Shown here: in pieces, positions 17,218-26,276 of the stretch
Layout: each line of letters starts with the position of its first letter
How positions within the stretch are numbered: the first letter of the stretch is position 1
Assembly (NCBI RefSeq): GCF_000020725.1
Contig: NC_011146.1
Span: forward strand, 2,541,501 to 2,605,500
DNA length: 64,000 bases
Source: Citrifermentans bemidjiense Bem
GTDB taxonomy: Bacteria; Desulfobacterota; Desulfuromonadia; Geobacterales; Geobacteraceae
Direction of reading: 5' to 3'
Translations under genes and position numbers: made by a program
Notes under the pieces: generated by a model
Databases searched by the model: none
What the model was told of the DNA's origin: nothing
What the model saw: the letters and a program-made list of their open reading frames with translations, nothing else

Positions 17218-17475
17218 TCAGCGGCGCGGCAAGGGATTCCCCGATTCGGTGCGGATCCGTTCGAATCCCTCTTCACGCGCCACCTGCTCGTCGTAGGTGT
17301 AGAAGATGGCGTAACTGCTCCCCACGCCGTGCGGGTCCAGCTTGATCCCCTTCTCGTCCCAGCGCTTGAACAACGCAAGGTTCTCTTCGAAGTTCTGGAT
17401 CAGGTCACCGATAGTTCTGGCGCCGACGGCTGTGAACTTGATCGGATGTACATGCTCATAGCGCAATCCAGACAT
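17218..17475 (-). CDS. Hypothetical 85-residue protein
   Basis: Not recognised. The AAGGGAGG ribosome site and codon use support a real gene. The sequence is soluble and mixed alpha/beta in character, with no signal peptide or cysteines, beginning MSGLRYEHVHPIKFTAVGA and ending in Arg-Arg. It lies between tcdA and the efflux operon with its own upstream gap. Confidence 0.65.
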   Translation of the reverse strand: MSGLRYEHVHPIKFTAVGARTIGDLIQNFEENLALFKRWDEKGIKLDPHGVGSSYAIFYTYDEQVAREEGFERIRTESGNPLPRR

Positions 17476-17577
17476 AGCTACCTCCCTTCATCAATATTAA
17501 AGGTAGCTAATTGTAACGGGGATTTAAGCGGGAGGCAAACCTTTTGTCAAAAGAAGGGTTCTTTGTGGAATAGTGGG

Positions 17578-17607
17578 AGACTGCCGGCCTGAGACAACCG
17601 GCAGTCT
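17578..17607. terminator. Hairpin downstream of the efflux operon
   Basis: Perfect 10-bp stem AGACTGCCGG/CCGGCAGTCT, about 35 bases past the outer-membrane-protein stop. There is no clear T-run, so it is a weak terminator candidate. Confidence 0.5.
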
Positions 17608-17642
17608 TAGCGTCGGAAATTATGACAGAGAAACCGTCACCG

Positions 17643-19130
17643 CTACTTCAACCTGTCGTATAGCGGGTCGGCCTGCTTGTCGGTGACGCGGATCCCCTGG
17701 CGGTCCAGAATCTCGCCGGTCACCCGCCAAAGCAGGGTAATAGAGTTGTTGTAGTCCACCAGTGCCTGGATCTCGTTCCCCTTGGCGGTGACCAGATCGT
17801 TTTCCACGTCGAAGACGTCCTTGGTGGTGGCAAGGCCTACCGCCTGCCGCTTCTCGAAGGCCCGCAGCCTGTCCTCGGCATAGGCCCTCCCTCGGTTGGT
17901 AACCTCGATCTGCTTGTAGTTCGCGGAGACCTGCCGAATCGCCGCTTTCACGTCCCGCGTAACGCCTACTTCGAGACTCTGCAACTGGGCCGTGGACTGC
18001 TCCATGGCGAGCTTGCTCCTGATGTAGCTGTTCTCGGCGGCGCGATTCCCCAGCGGGAAGCTGAACTGCAGGCCGATGCCCCAGTTAGGCTCCTCTACCG
18101 TGGCGGTCTTCTCCAGCCCCCGCAGAAATCCGCGGTCGAACCCGCCCATCCCGGCGCTGGCGTTCAGGGAGAGATCGGGAAGCGTCTGGTTCCGCGCCAC
18201 GCGCTGCTGCAGGTCGTTGGTGCGTACCACGGCCCGCTGCAGGGCGAGTTCGGAGCGATTGACGAGCGCCGTGGTCAGGGCGGCATCTTCGGCGATCTGG
18301 TACGGCTCGCGCGAAGGCGTGTCCGCAACGACGATCTCGGCGCCGAGAGGGAGCTGCAGGCTCGTCCTCAGCACGTCCATCTGGTCCCTTACTCCTCTTT
18401 CTGCGTCTATTACTTCTTTCTCGCGCGTCGCCACCTGGAACTCGGCGTTCAGGATCTCCATGGCCGGAAGGACGCCTGCCTTCACGCGTCCCTGGGTATC
18501 TGCCAGTATCCGCTGCGCCAGCGCGAGCGAGTTCCTTTTCACCAAGAGCACCTCGCGCAGGTTGTAGAGCTTGAAGTAGTCGCTGCGTATCTGGGCCACC
18601 GTGTCGCTCAAACGAGTCTTGAACCTCTCGATCGACTCCTCCTTGGCGAGGCGCGAGACGTTGATCTGGAGCTCGGTAGCCTCTTGGCCGAAGTTTCTCA
18701 GTAGCGGCTGGTTGAGCGTCAGGGAGACACCGTTGGAGTAGTACTTATTGAAAGAGCTGTCGACCCAGCCGCTTTCGGCGGTCAACCCGACGACGGTCCC
18801 GGTCGGCAGCAGCTGGCTCACCCCGGCGTTGACCGTGGCCTGGTCGATCGCCTGGGGACGGAAGGTGAGCGTGTTGTTGCTGTTGGTGCGGTTGTAGTTG
18901 GCGCCCAGGGTAAGGAGAGGGTCGTAAATGCCGAGGGTGCGGCGGATGTCGGCCTCGGCCATGGCGGGATTGTAGAGTTCGACCTTGAGGTCCAGGTTTC
19001 TCTCGAAACCGAGCCTGATGGCGTCTTTCAGCGTCAGGTTGACCGTGGGTTCCTGAGCGAATCCGGAGCCGGCCATACCAAGGAGCAGGCAAAGGGCGGC
19101 AACGGCGGTCGTTTTGGCGGTTATCTTCAT
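17643..19130 (-). CDS. TolC-family outer membrane efflux protein
   Basis: 495 residues with a signal peptide (to about residue 25, GSGFA|QE). Two repeats of long amphipathic helices typical of the OEP family follow, with the LNQPLLRNFGQ segment and the closing VDYNNSITLLWRVTGEILDRQGI. It forms the outer-membrane channel of a tripartite pump. It is the last gene of the operon with MacA- and MacB-like genes, 31 bases after the permease. Confidence 0.9.
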   Translation of the reverse strand: MKITAKTTAVAALCLLLGMAGSGFAQEPTVNLTLKDAIRLGFERNLDLKVELYNPAMAEADIRRTLGIYDPLLTLGANYNRTNSNNTLTFRPQAIDQATVNAGVSQLLPTGTVVGLTAESGWVDSSFNKYYSNGVSLTLNQPLLRNFGQEATELQINVSRLAKEESIERFKTRLSDTVAQIRSDYFKLYNLREVLLVKRNSLALAQRILADTQGRVKAGVLPAMEILNAEFQVATREKEVIDAERGVRDQMDVLRTSLQLPLGAEIVVADTPSREPYQIAEDAALTTALVNRSELALQRAVVRTNDLQQRVARNQTLPDLSLNASAGMGGFDRGFLRGLEKTATVEEPNWGIGLQFSFPLGNRAAENSYIRSKLAMEQSTAQLQSLEVGVTRDVKAAIRQVSANYKQIEVTNRGRAYAEDRLRAFEKRQAVGLATTKDVFDVENDLVTAKGNEIQALVDYNNSITLLWRVTGEILDRQGIRVTDKQADPLYDRLK

Positions 19131-19161
19131 GGCTACGATCCTTTCAAGCAGCGGTTAGCTT

Positions 19162-20391
19162 TTATTCGTATCTCAGCGCTTCTATTGGGTTCAAAGAGGA
19201 CGCTTTGCGGGCCGGATAGAACCCGAAGAAGACCCCGACCCCGGCGGAAAAGGCAAAGGCGATGACGATGGTGTTCACCGATACCAGCGTAGGCCACCCC
19301 ACCAGAGAGGCGACCAGCCGCGCCCCCGCGACGCCGAGCAGCATGCCGATGATGCCGCCGCAGGTGGTGAGGAGCACCGCCTCGGTGAGAAACTGCAGCA
19401 GTATGTCGCGCCTCTTGGCGCCGATGGCGATCCGGATCCCGATCTCGCGGGTCCTCTCGGTGACCGACACCAGCATGATGTTCATGATGCCGATCCCGCC
19501 TACCACGAGGGAGATGGAGGCGACCGCCCCCAGGAGAATCGACATGACCTTCGAGGACTGGGCGGTGAGAGCCAGGAGCTCGGAGAGGTTCCTGATGGTG
19601 AAGTCGACCTCGCGGCTGGGGCCGATGCGGTGCCTTTGGTTCAAGAGCGCCGTCACCTCCTCCTCGGCCTGATCCAGCACCTCGCCGCTTTTGGCCTGTA
19701 CCATGATGGAGCCGACCACGTTCGGGAACTGGCTACCCAATAGCTTTCGCTGCGCGGTCCGAAGCGGCACGTAGATGACGTCGTCCTGATCCTGCCCTTG
19801 AGGGGACTGCCCCTTTTGGCCCAAAAGCCCTACTACAGTGAAGGGTATCTTCTTGATCCTGATGATCTTCCCGATTGGATCGGCCGCTCCGAAGAGGTTG
19901 TCGGCGACGGTCTGCCCGATCAGGCAGCTCTTGGTGGCGCCGTCGACATCGGACTGGGTGATGTTGCGCCCGGCCGTGATGGTCCAGTCGCGCACCTGGA
20001 TCACGTCCGGCGTCACGCCGTAGACGACGGTGGACCAGTTCTGGTTGCCGTAGACCACCTGCCCCGAGCCGCGCACCTGCGGCGCCACCGCTCCCACCGA
20101 CGGGCATTCGGCCTTGATGGCCATGGCGTCGTCGTAGGTGAGCGTCTGGTTGGACCCGGCGCCGGAGCGCAACCCCCCGCTGGTGGTGGAGCCGGGGAGC
20201 ACCAGGAGCAGGTTCGACCCGATGCTGGAGATCTGGTCGGAGATCATCTTGCTCGCGCCCGCGCCGATGGCCACCATGGCGATGACCGCGGCGATGCCGA
20301 TGATGATCCCCAGCATGGTCAACAGCGCACGCATCTTGTTCACCCTGAGCGCGCGCACAGCTATCAGGAAACTCTGGTAGAGGGTGCTCAT
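19162..20391 (-). CDS. macB: MacB-type ABC exporter permease
   Basis: 409 residues with the MacB/FtsX layout: one N-terminal helix (TMLGIIIGIAAVIAMVAIGAG), a large periplasmic domain (residues about 50-270), and three C-terminal helices including GGIGIMNIMLVSVTERTREIG. Unlike E. coli MacB the ATPase is a separate protein, encoded just upstream and overlapping by 4 bases. It drives export with the MacA-like adaptor and the TolC-like channel. The substrate is unknown. Confidence 0.92.
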   Translation of the reverse strand: MSTLYQSFLIAVRALRVNKMRALLTMLGIIIGIAAVIAMVAIGAGASKMISDQISSIGSNLLLVLPGSTTSGGLRSGAGSNQTLTYDDAMAIKAECPSVGAVAPQVRGSGQVVYGNQNWSTVVYGVTPDVIQVRDWTITAGRNITQSDVDGATKSCLIGQTVADNLFGAADPIGKIIRIKKIPFTVVGLLGQKGQSPQGQDQDDVIYVPLRTAQRKLLGSQFPNVVGSIMVQAKSGEVLDQAEEEVTALLNQRHRIGPSREVDFTIRNLSELLALTAQSSKVMSILLGAVASISLVVGGIGIMNIMLVSVTERTREIGIRIAIGAKRRDILLQFLTEAVLLTTCGGIIGMLLGVAGARLVASLVGWPTLVSVNTIVIAFAFSAGVGVFFGFYPARKASSLNPIEALRYE

Positions 20392-21113
20392 GGCCTGGCC
20401 ACCTCCCCCGGTACGGTCGCGCTCTTCGCGGCATGAGGGGTGTCGGAAACGATCAGGCCGTCGCGAAAGATGATGTGCCTCCCGGTGAATTCGGCCACGT
20501 CCGGTTCGTGGGTAACCATGATGATGGTGATCCCCTGCCGGTTCAGTTCCTGGAAAATGGACATGATCTCCACGGTGGTCCTGGAATCCAGGTTCCCCGT
20601 CGGTTCGTCGGCGAGTATGATGGAGGGACTGTTGACCAGGGCTCTCGCTATGGCGACACGTTGCTGCTGCCCGCCGGAAAGCTGGTTCGAGTAGTGCCCC
20701 TCGCGCCCGGCAAGCCCCACCCGCTCCAGCGCCTCGTGGGCGCGGGAGCGGCGTTCCGCCGCAGGGATATGCGAATAGACCAGCGGCAGCTCGACGTTCT
20801 CACGCGCCGTGGTCCGGGCCAGCAGGTTGAACCCCTGGAATACGAAGCCAAGCTTCTTGTTGCGCACCTCGGCTAGCGCGTCGGGGGAGAGCTTCCCCAC
20901 GTCCATGCCGTCCAGGAGGTACTGACCGCGGGTGGGGACGTCCAGGCAACCCAGGACGTTCATGCAGGTCGATTTGCCGCTCCCCGAGGCGCCCATGATG
21001 GAGACGAACTCGCCGCGGCTGACGGCGAAAGAGACTCCCTTCATGGCCTCGACGCGCTCCTCGCCCATGGTGTAAACCTTGGCGACGTCGATGAGGCGAA
21101 CCACTTCGTTCAT
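20388..21113 (-). CDS. MacB/LolD-type ABC exporter ATPase
   Basis: 241 residues. Walker A GASGSGKST is near position 40, signature LSGGQQQRVAIARALVN, Walker B ILADEPTGNLDS and the H-loop VTHEPDVAEF. These match the MacB/LolD ATPase class. Its ATGA start/stop overlap with the permease and its start directly after the macA stop show an operon order macA-ATPase-permease-tolC. Confidence 0.93.
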   Translation of the reverse strand: MNEVVRLIDVAKVYTMGEERVEAMKGVSFAVSRGEFVSIMGASGSGKSTCMNVLGCLDVPTRGQYLLDGMDVGKLSPDALAEVRNKKLGFVFQGFNLLARTTARENVELPLVYSHIPAAERRSRAHEALERVGLAGREGHYSNQLSGGQQQRVAIARALVNSPSIILADEPTGNLDSRTTVEIMSIFQELNRQGITIIMVTHEPDVAEFTGRHIIFRDGLIVSDTPHAAKSATVPGEVARP

Positions 21114-22373
21114 CTAGAACCTCGGTCCCATCGGCGAGCCGCCCATGCCGCTTTTCTTCTTATCCTGGCTCACCTGCTCGATGATGACGTCGTCCCCTTC
21201 CTTCACGGCCCCGCTTACCACCTCGACAGAAGCCCCGTCGCTGATGCCCGTGATGATGGCTACGGGAACGGCTTTCCCCTCCCCCTTCAACAGGTAGACG
21301 GTCTGCTTCGTACCGTTGGCGGCGGCGCTCCTCCCCTCGCCCTGCATCCTGACACTCCCCTTCGGGGCTGCCGCGGTCATGCCGGCGCCCTTGCCACCCT
21401 TCCCTTTGTCCTTCTCTTTCCCCTTCTCCGCTTTGGGCTTGAACCTGAGCGCCGCGGTGGGGACCTTGAGCAGGTCGTCCTTTCTCATGGTCTGCACTGC
21501 CACGTTGGCCGTCATCCCAGGCTTCAACAGGAGCTGCCGGTTGTCGACGCCGATCACGGCCACGTAGGTGACCACGTTCTGCGTTACCACCGGCGCGTTC
21601 CGGATCTGCACCACGGTCCCCTCGAAGGTCTGCTCGGGATAAGCGTCCACGGTGAATTCAGCCTTCTGCCCCACCTTCAGCCGGCTTATGTCCGACTCGT
21701 CGATGCTGGTGTCGATCTGCATCTTGGTCAAGTCCTGCGCGATGGTGAAGAGGGTCGGCGTCTGGAAGGAGGCAGCGACAGTCTGCCCCACGTCCACGTT
21801 GCGGGAGACCACGATGCCGTCGACCGGCGACTTGATGGTGGCATAGTTGAGATTCGTCTCCGCCTGCCTGAGGGCGCCCCGGGTCTGCAAGAGCACCGCT
21901 TCGGCCCCGCGCACCCCGGTGAGTGCCGCGTCGTAGGCGGTCTGGGCGGCGTCGAGGTCGCTCTGGGCGATGATCCCCTCGACCAGAAGCGCCTTGTTGC
22001 GGTTGTAGGTCCTCTTCGCATCGGCTAGGGTCACCCGCGCCTTGGCGAGGCTCGCCTCGGCGTTCAGGGCGTTGCCGCGGGACTGCTGCACCGCAGAGAG
22101 AAACAGGGCCGGGTCGATCTGCGCGATCGGCTGCCCCTTCTTGACCTGTGAGTTGAAGTCGACGTAAAGCTTGGCGATGGTGCCGGAAACCTGCGTTCCC
22201 ACCTGCACGGTCACCACGGCGTTGAGCGTCCCTGTCGCCGAAACGGTAGAGACGATGGATCCGCGCTCCACCTTCTGCGTCTTGTATTGCGGTTGCGGCG
22301 GCTGTTTAAAGTAGAAGTAGCCGGCCACACTCAGGACCAGCAGCAGTAAAACGGCGCCTATGATTTTTTTCAC
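21114..22373 (-). CDS. macA: MacA-type periplasmic adaptor (membrane fusion protein)
   Basis: 419 residues: N-terminal membrane helix (about 3-22), then lipoyl halves and a coiled-coil hairpin (about 75-165) flanking it, beta-barrel and membrane-proximal domains. An unusual low-complexity Lys/Gly linker (KGKEKDKGKGGKGAG region, about 315-330) interrupts the C-terminal part. The protein joins inner-membrane MacB to the TolC-like channel. First gene of the operon. Confidence 0.9.
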   Translation of the reverse strand: MKKIIGAVLLLLVLSVAGYFYFKQPPQPQYKTQKVERGSIVSTVSATGTLNAVVTVQVGTQVSGTIAKLYVDFNSQVKKGQPIAQIDPALFLSAVQQSRGNALNAEASLAKARVTLADAKRTYNRNKALLVEGIIAQSDLDAAQTAYDAALTGVRGAEAVLLQTRGALRQAETNLNYATIKSPVDGIVVSRNVDVGQTVAASFQTPTLFTIAQDLTKMQIDTSIDESDISRLKVGQKAEFTVDAYPEQTFEGTVVQIRNAPVVTQNVVTYVAVIGVDNRQLLLKPGMTANVAVQTMRKDDLLKVPTAALRFKPKAEKGKEKDKGKGGKGAGMTAAAPKGSVRMQGEGRSAAANGTKQTVYLLKGEGKAVPVAIITGISDGASVEVVSGAVKEGDDVIIEQVSQDKKKSGMGGSPMGPRF

Positions 22374-22457
22374 TGGTGCACCCCTTCGATGAAATCGCCT
22401 TCGGAATGCCGGAAGGAACCGGCGCAGGACGGGAAACAGGTTAAACGGCGATTGTGC

Positions 22458-22486
22458 AAGAATAATGAACCCGAGAAATTATTCTT
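22458..22486. promoter_or_regulatory. Inverted repeat upstream of macA (possible operator)
   Basis: Perfect 9-bp inverted repeat AAGAATAAT/ATTATTCTT with an 11-base spacer, 85 bases before the macA start and in an AT-rich patch. It could bind a dimeric regulator. The remaining 22487-22777 gap up to the SOD gene holds a possible TTGACA box at 22693-22698 and nothing else I recognise. Confidence 0.4.
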
Positions 22487-22777
22487 CTCATGCCCGAATG
22501 CCTTATACAGCCACACTCCCAGTCCAAAGGCCGGACAAATCGACACTCTAACGGTCCTATCATGAGCGGTCAATGAAAATTGTGACAGAGAGGAGGGGGA
22601 CCTTTCATCCCCCGTCATCCCCCTTCGCCAACCGCCTAATTCTCCACGTTTATTTACGCTGTCATGCTTACGGAATCGGCCCTGAAGTATTTGACATCAC
22701 TAACCTTGCGGTTACACTTGGTCGGTATTTTTCTACAGGGCTGTTTGGGGCAAAATATCTTGTAAAAGGAGAGAGTT

Positions 22778-23362
22778 ATGACAGCGTTCACGGCAAAGGA
22801 CTACTCGAGGCTGATAGGGATGCCTGGGTTCAGCGAGACACTCCTCAACAACCATTTCACCCTTTACCAGGGGTACGTAAAGAACACCAACACCCTCGAC
22901 GACGCCCTGACGGAGCTGCGCAAGTCCGGCAAGGGGAGCGACCCCGGCTTCGCCGAGCTCAAGCGCCGCTTCGGCTGGGAGTTCAACGGCATGAGGCTGC
23001 ACGAGTACTACTTCGAGAACCTGGGCGGGAATCAGCCGATAAACCAGGACGGGAGGCTCGCCTCCAGGATCCACCAGGATTTCGGCGGGTTCGACGAGTG
23101 GGTACAGGACTTCAAGTCGGTCGGGGCCATGCGCGGCATAGGCTGGGCCATCATGTACCAGGACCTCAGCAACGGCAGGCTGCTCAACTTCTGGATCAAC
23201 GAGCATGACGCCGGCCATCCTGCCGGGTGCACCCCGGTCCTGATCATGGACGTCTTCGAACATGCCTTCATGACCGATTACGGCCTGAAGCGCGCCGACT
23301 ACATCAACGCTTTCTTTCAGAACATCGACTGGAACAGCGCGGAGCAGCGGTTGCAGATGTGA
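22778..23362 (+). CDS. sod: Iron/manganese superoxide dismutase
   Basis: 194 residues, normal length. Family features in order are LLNNHFTLYQGYVKNTN (first metal His), RLHEYYFENLGG (second His), the QDLSNGRLLNFWINEH core and DVFEHAFMTDYG (metal Asp and His). It converts superoxide to peroxide and oxygen. No signal peptide, so cytoplasmic. An AAAGGAGAG site precedes the ATG. The metal (Fe or Mn) is not certain. The W usually preceding EHA in Fe/Mn-SODs is F here. Confidence 0.92.
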   Translation: MTAFTAKDYSRLIGMPGFSETLLNNHFTLYQGYVKNTNTLDDALTELRKSGKGSDPGFAELKRRFGWEFNGMRLHEYYFENLGGNQPINQDGRLASRIHQDFGGFDEWVQDFKSVGAMRGIGWAIMYQDLSNGRLLNFWINEHDAGHPAGCTPVLIMDVFEHAFMTDYGLKRADYINAFFQNIDWNSAEQRLQM

Positions 23363-23384
23363 TCCCTGCTGCCAAAGTGTCCAC

Positions 23385-23415
23385 AAAAAAGGCCTCCCGG
23401 AAGGGGGGCCTTTTT
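23385..23415 (+). terminator. Rho-independent terminator of the SOD gene
   Basis: AAAAAAGGCCTCCC, GGAA loop, GGGGGGCCTTTTT: a strong hairpin with T-run, 22 bases beyond the SOD stop. Confidence 0.9.
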
Positions 23416-23723
23416 CGTCTCCGCCGCATCGGTGTGCTAACCGAGCACAAGGCGCCGTGGGTGCTGAACGCGAAGGACCAAAACAGCGTCAAGCTAGATT
23501 CCGTGGGAGCCGAGCCCGGAGAAGTATGTGGTGCGCTATATCGTGTACAGGAAGAATTTGGTCGGGATATTTTAGAAACTGCAGCCGGTCTACATATCGC
23601 TTCGTTTTGGAAGTCACCAGTGGGACGAATGAGTGCGGGTTTCGGCCGAGGATGCCGACGGGGTTTAAAGCGGGAAGTCGGACGTTCTCAGCGTGGAGTT
23701 CGACTAGATAAAGTAAGGCGGGG
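23416..23723. other. 308-base gap without a recognisable gene
   Basis: Only short frames occur on either strand, none with a convincing ribosome site or known motif. Base composition is less GC-rich than neighbouring genes. It could be decayed coding sequence, but nothing identifies it. Confidence 0.5.
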
Positions 23724-23891
23724 TCAGTTGCGGCACTTATCGCAGTACTGGTCCGCGCTTCCTTTCAGTTCGCAGCCGCAGCGTGCGCAGGCGTTGTCCC
23801 ATTCGGGGTGGCCGGCATCTGCGGCTCTTTTCTTCGCCTCAAGCCGCCTTACCTCAGCCTCCATCTCCTCGTTGTACTGGTCCTCGAACAT
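23724..23891 (-). CDS. Small zinc-ribbon protein, 55 residues
   Basis: Starts MFEDQYNEEMEAEVRRLEA, a charged helix (residues about 3-25), followed by CARCGCELKGSADQYCDKC: cysteines 35, 38, 50 and 53 form a C-x2-C-x11-C-x2-C zinc ribbon. An AAGGAGA site lies 7 bases before the ATG. It resembles small rubredoxin/zinc-ribbon domain proteins, but its partner and role are unknown. Confidence 0.75.
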   Translation of the reverse strand: MFEDQYNEEMEAEVRRLEAKKRAADAGHPEWDNACARCGCELKGSADQYCDKCRN

Positions 23892-23930
23892 GCGTTCTCC
23901 TTTGAAACAGTTACGTCGATGCGATGACGA

Positions 23931-23970
23931 AAAGCGGGAAGGGTCGGTTACGTCTGGCCCTTCCCGCTTG
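23931..23970 (-). terminator. Terminator of the small lipoprotein gene
   Basis: 12-bp perfect stem AAGCGGGAAGGG/CCCTTCCCGCTT with a 14-base loop, followed on the minus strand by TTTTC. Downstream of the gene at 24092-24358. Between it and the gene lies C-rich repeat sequence (24001-24060). Confidence 0.75.
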
Positions 23971-24091
23971 CCTATTTAGCAGGCTTCCTGTCCACACTTC
24001 CCCTCCCCCGGAGCAGGGGTCCATTCTCCCTCTCCCTATGGGAGAGGGTCGGGGTGAGGGAGACTTTCGGTGTGCGGGTCAGCCAGCTATA

Positions 24092-24358
24092 TTATTTCAC
24101 CTTCTCGAAGCAGACTGCCCCGTCGGTACCGCTTTTGTTGCCGGTCGTGTACTCGGAGATGTAGATCAGTTTCCAGCCATCGTACTTGGCAAACGCGCTC
24201 TGCATTTCCGAGTGATCCCTCATATCGACGCGCTCGCACCTGGTCTGGACATTGGCTCCCTTTTCCCCGGTGTCCCATTTTACGGCGGTGATGTTGGCAG
24301 GTTGGCAGGCAGCAAGCAGAACAGTCGAGAGAAGTGACACAGCCATGAGTTTCTTCAT
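24092..24358 (-). CDS. Small lipoprotein, 88 residues
   Basis: Signal peptide with lipobox LLAAC (Cys18), then a 70-residue soluble domain with three further cysteines (positions about 41 and 83 among them) that may form a disulfide. No family recognised. The Asp rule would send it to the outer membrane, as +2 is Gln. A promoter is visible upstream at 24386-24414. Confidence 0.75.
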   Translation of the reverse strand: MKKLMAVSLLSTVLLAACQPANITAVKWDTGEKGANVQTRCERVDMRDHSEMQSAFAKYDGWKLIYISEYTTGNKSGTDGAVCFEKVK

Positions 24359-24385
24359 CGTACCTCCAGAAATGTGTGATAGGGC

Positions 24386-24414
24386 AAATTACCTTATCAG
24401 TAAGGATGTGTCAA
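24386..24414 (-). promoter_or_regulatory. Promoter of the small lipoprotein gene
   Basis: Minus-strand TTGACA (24409-24414), 17-base spacer, TAATTT (24386-24391), 28 bases before the ATG. The -35 box is perfect; the -10 box is weak. Confidence 0.55.
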
Positions 24415-24461
24415 TAATACGGAGTTCATAAATACAACAGAAATAAAAAAAAGGTCCACAA

Positions 24462-24487
24462 GGTATAGCGATGACATCCGCTATGCC
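24462..24487. promoter_or_regulatory. Near-perfect inverted repeat upstream of the PHP gene
   Basis: GGTATAGCG and CGCTATGCC (8 of 9 pairs) around an 8-base spacer, in the 280-base gap between divergent genes. Candidate operator. No known regulator motif is recognised. Confidence 0.35.
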
Positions 24488-24639
24488 AGTGTGCCTCTCG
24501 GTAAAAGCAAACGAGGCTAAATGAAGGCTTTAATGCCGTCGTTCCAGAATTGTTAATAGATTGTCATTGGGTTGAAATAGAAGAGGTTCATAATCCTCTC
24601 GCACCCGGCAAAAGATCGGGATATTTCAGGGAGGAGGAA

Positions 24640-26217
24640 ATGATGAATACAGACAAAGCATTGAAGGTACGAAGAGGCCTAGGGGTGGCGGTTCTGCTGT
24701 CGGTTATGGTTGCCGCGACTGCATCTGCAGAAGAAGAGCGCCACCAGGTTCATCACCAGGTTTCGGCAGGACGCTGGATTGCCGGCGACTTTCACAACCA
24801 CACCTATCTGACCGACGGCAGCAACGTCGAGGCCGACGTGCTCGCCAATGCCTTCAGGTTTGGTTTGGGCTGGATCGCCAATTCCGAGCATGGCGGCACT
24901 TCCGCACGCAGCCCGCAGGGAGCGGCATGGCCGACCGATACCCTTTTTCTCGGCAACCCTCCTGCAGGCAAGATGTGGCGCTGGCAGTCGCTCGAACAGT
25001 ACTCGTATCCGATCATCGCCGAGGCGCGTACAACCAACCCGGACAAGCTGATCGTCCAAGGCTATGAGTGGAACGTGCCGACCCACGAACACGCCAGTGT
25101 CGGCATAGTCGGCTCGGCAGAACAGGGGGGCAAGGCTATTGCCCAGCATGAATACCTTTTCGATGCCGGAGATAGCGGATCGACCAGCGACAGTTACCTC
25201 GGCGTCACCGGCAAAGTCGTTGCCAATTCCCACGACAAGGCAGTAGCAGGGGCCAGGTGGTTGGAGGAAAACTATTCCAAAGCCAGCTATTTTCTGCTAA
25301 ACCACCCGTCCCGTACCCTGAAATATAGCATCGCCGACATCCGCGATTTCAACAATGCCGCACCTGACGTCGCTTTTGGCTTCGAGGGCATTCCCGGCCA
25401 CCAGAAAGAGGCCCAGCGTGGCGGCTACGGCGGCGCCTCGCCCAAGTCCCGCACCTATGGCGGCGCCGATTACATGGTCGCCAAGGTGGGAGGGCTGTGG
25501 GACGCGTTGCTCGGCGAAGGGCGTCACTTCTACTGCTTCGTCAACTCCGACTTCCACAGTGTCGGCGGCGATTTCTGGCCCGGCGAGTATGCGAAGTCCT
25601 ACACCTTTGCGCGCGACGAGAACCACGACGGTAACATTTCGCCCGACGAACTGGTCGACGGCCTCCGCTCCGGCAACTCGTTCGCGGTGCACGGAGACCT
25701 GATTTCCGCCCTCGACTTTACCGCCGGGCACGGCGACCGTCGTGCCGCCATGGGAAGCGAACTCCACCTGGACAAAGGTGCGAACCTGACCATCAAGATC
25801 CGCTTCAAGAGTCCCGAGCGCAACAACAACGGCGATGCGGTCGCGGTTGACCACATCGACCTGATCGCAGGCGAAATAACCGGTAAGGTTGCCAAGTTCA
25901 TGGAAGACGGCGTGACCCCTAACCCGAACTACGGCAAAGATACCAACAAGTCGACCCGCGTGGTTGCCACCTTTGCCAAGAAGGACTTCGAGGTGGACGA
26001 GGACGGCTACCGCACCATCGTCTATCCCGTGAAACACCTGAAGAAGGCCACCTACTTCAGGCTCCGCGGCACCAATCTGGCGTCGAATACCGCCAATGAG
26101 ACTGATGCCCAGGGTAACCCGCTAATCGACGACCTGATGGGGGGGAATACCCCTGCGAATGCGTATGCCGATCTCTGGTTTTATTCGAACCCGATATTCG
26201 TTCACGTGTCTCAGTAG
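24640..26217 (+). CDS. Secreted PHP-domain metallo-hydrolase with embedded EF-hand
   Basis: 525 residues with a signal peptide (to about 30, ATASA|EE). The PHP signature is seen as DFHNHTYLTDG (His52, His54), SEHGG (His84) and SDFH (Asp303, His305), the expected metal ligands of PHP phosphoesterases. Residues 326-337, D-E-N-H-D-G-N-I-S-P-D-E, fit the EF-hand calcium loop. A beta-rich C-terminal domain follows. I chose the ATG at 24640 (GAGGAGG site, signal peptide right after). The substrate is unknown; possibly periplasmic phosphoesters. Confidence 0.85.
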   Translation: MMNTDKALKVRRGLGVAVLLSVMVAATASAEEERHQVHHQVSAGRWIAGDFHNHTYLTDGSNVEADVLANAFRFGLGWIANSEHGGTSARSPQGAAWPTDTLFLGNPPAGKMWRWQSLEQYSYPIIAEARTTNPDKLIVQGYEWNVPTHEHASVGIVGSAEQGGKAIAQHEYLFDAGDSGSTSDSYLGVTGKVVANSHDKAVAGARWLEENYSKASYFLLNHPSRTLKYSIADIRDFNNAAPDVAFGFEGIPGHQKEAQRGGYGGASPKSRTYGGADYMVAKVGGLWDALLGEGRHFYCFVNSDFHSVGGDFWPGEYAKSYTFARDENHDGNISPDELVDGLRSGNSFAVHGDLISALDFTAGHGDRRAAMGSELHLDKGANLTIKIRFKSPERNNNGDAVAVDHIDLIAGEITGKVAKFMEDGVTPNPNYGKDTNKSTRVVATFAKKDFEVDEDGYRTIVYPVKHLKKATYFRLRGTNLASNTANETDAQGNPLIDDLMGGNTPANAYADLWFYSNPIFVHVSQ

Positions 26218-26276
26218 GAAGGCCGGATAGCACAGAGGAGATCAGCGTCAGGTCTGGACATTGCAGACACAAAAAC

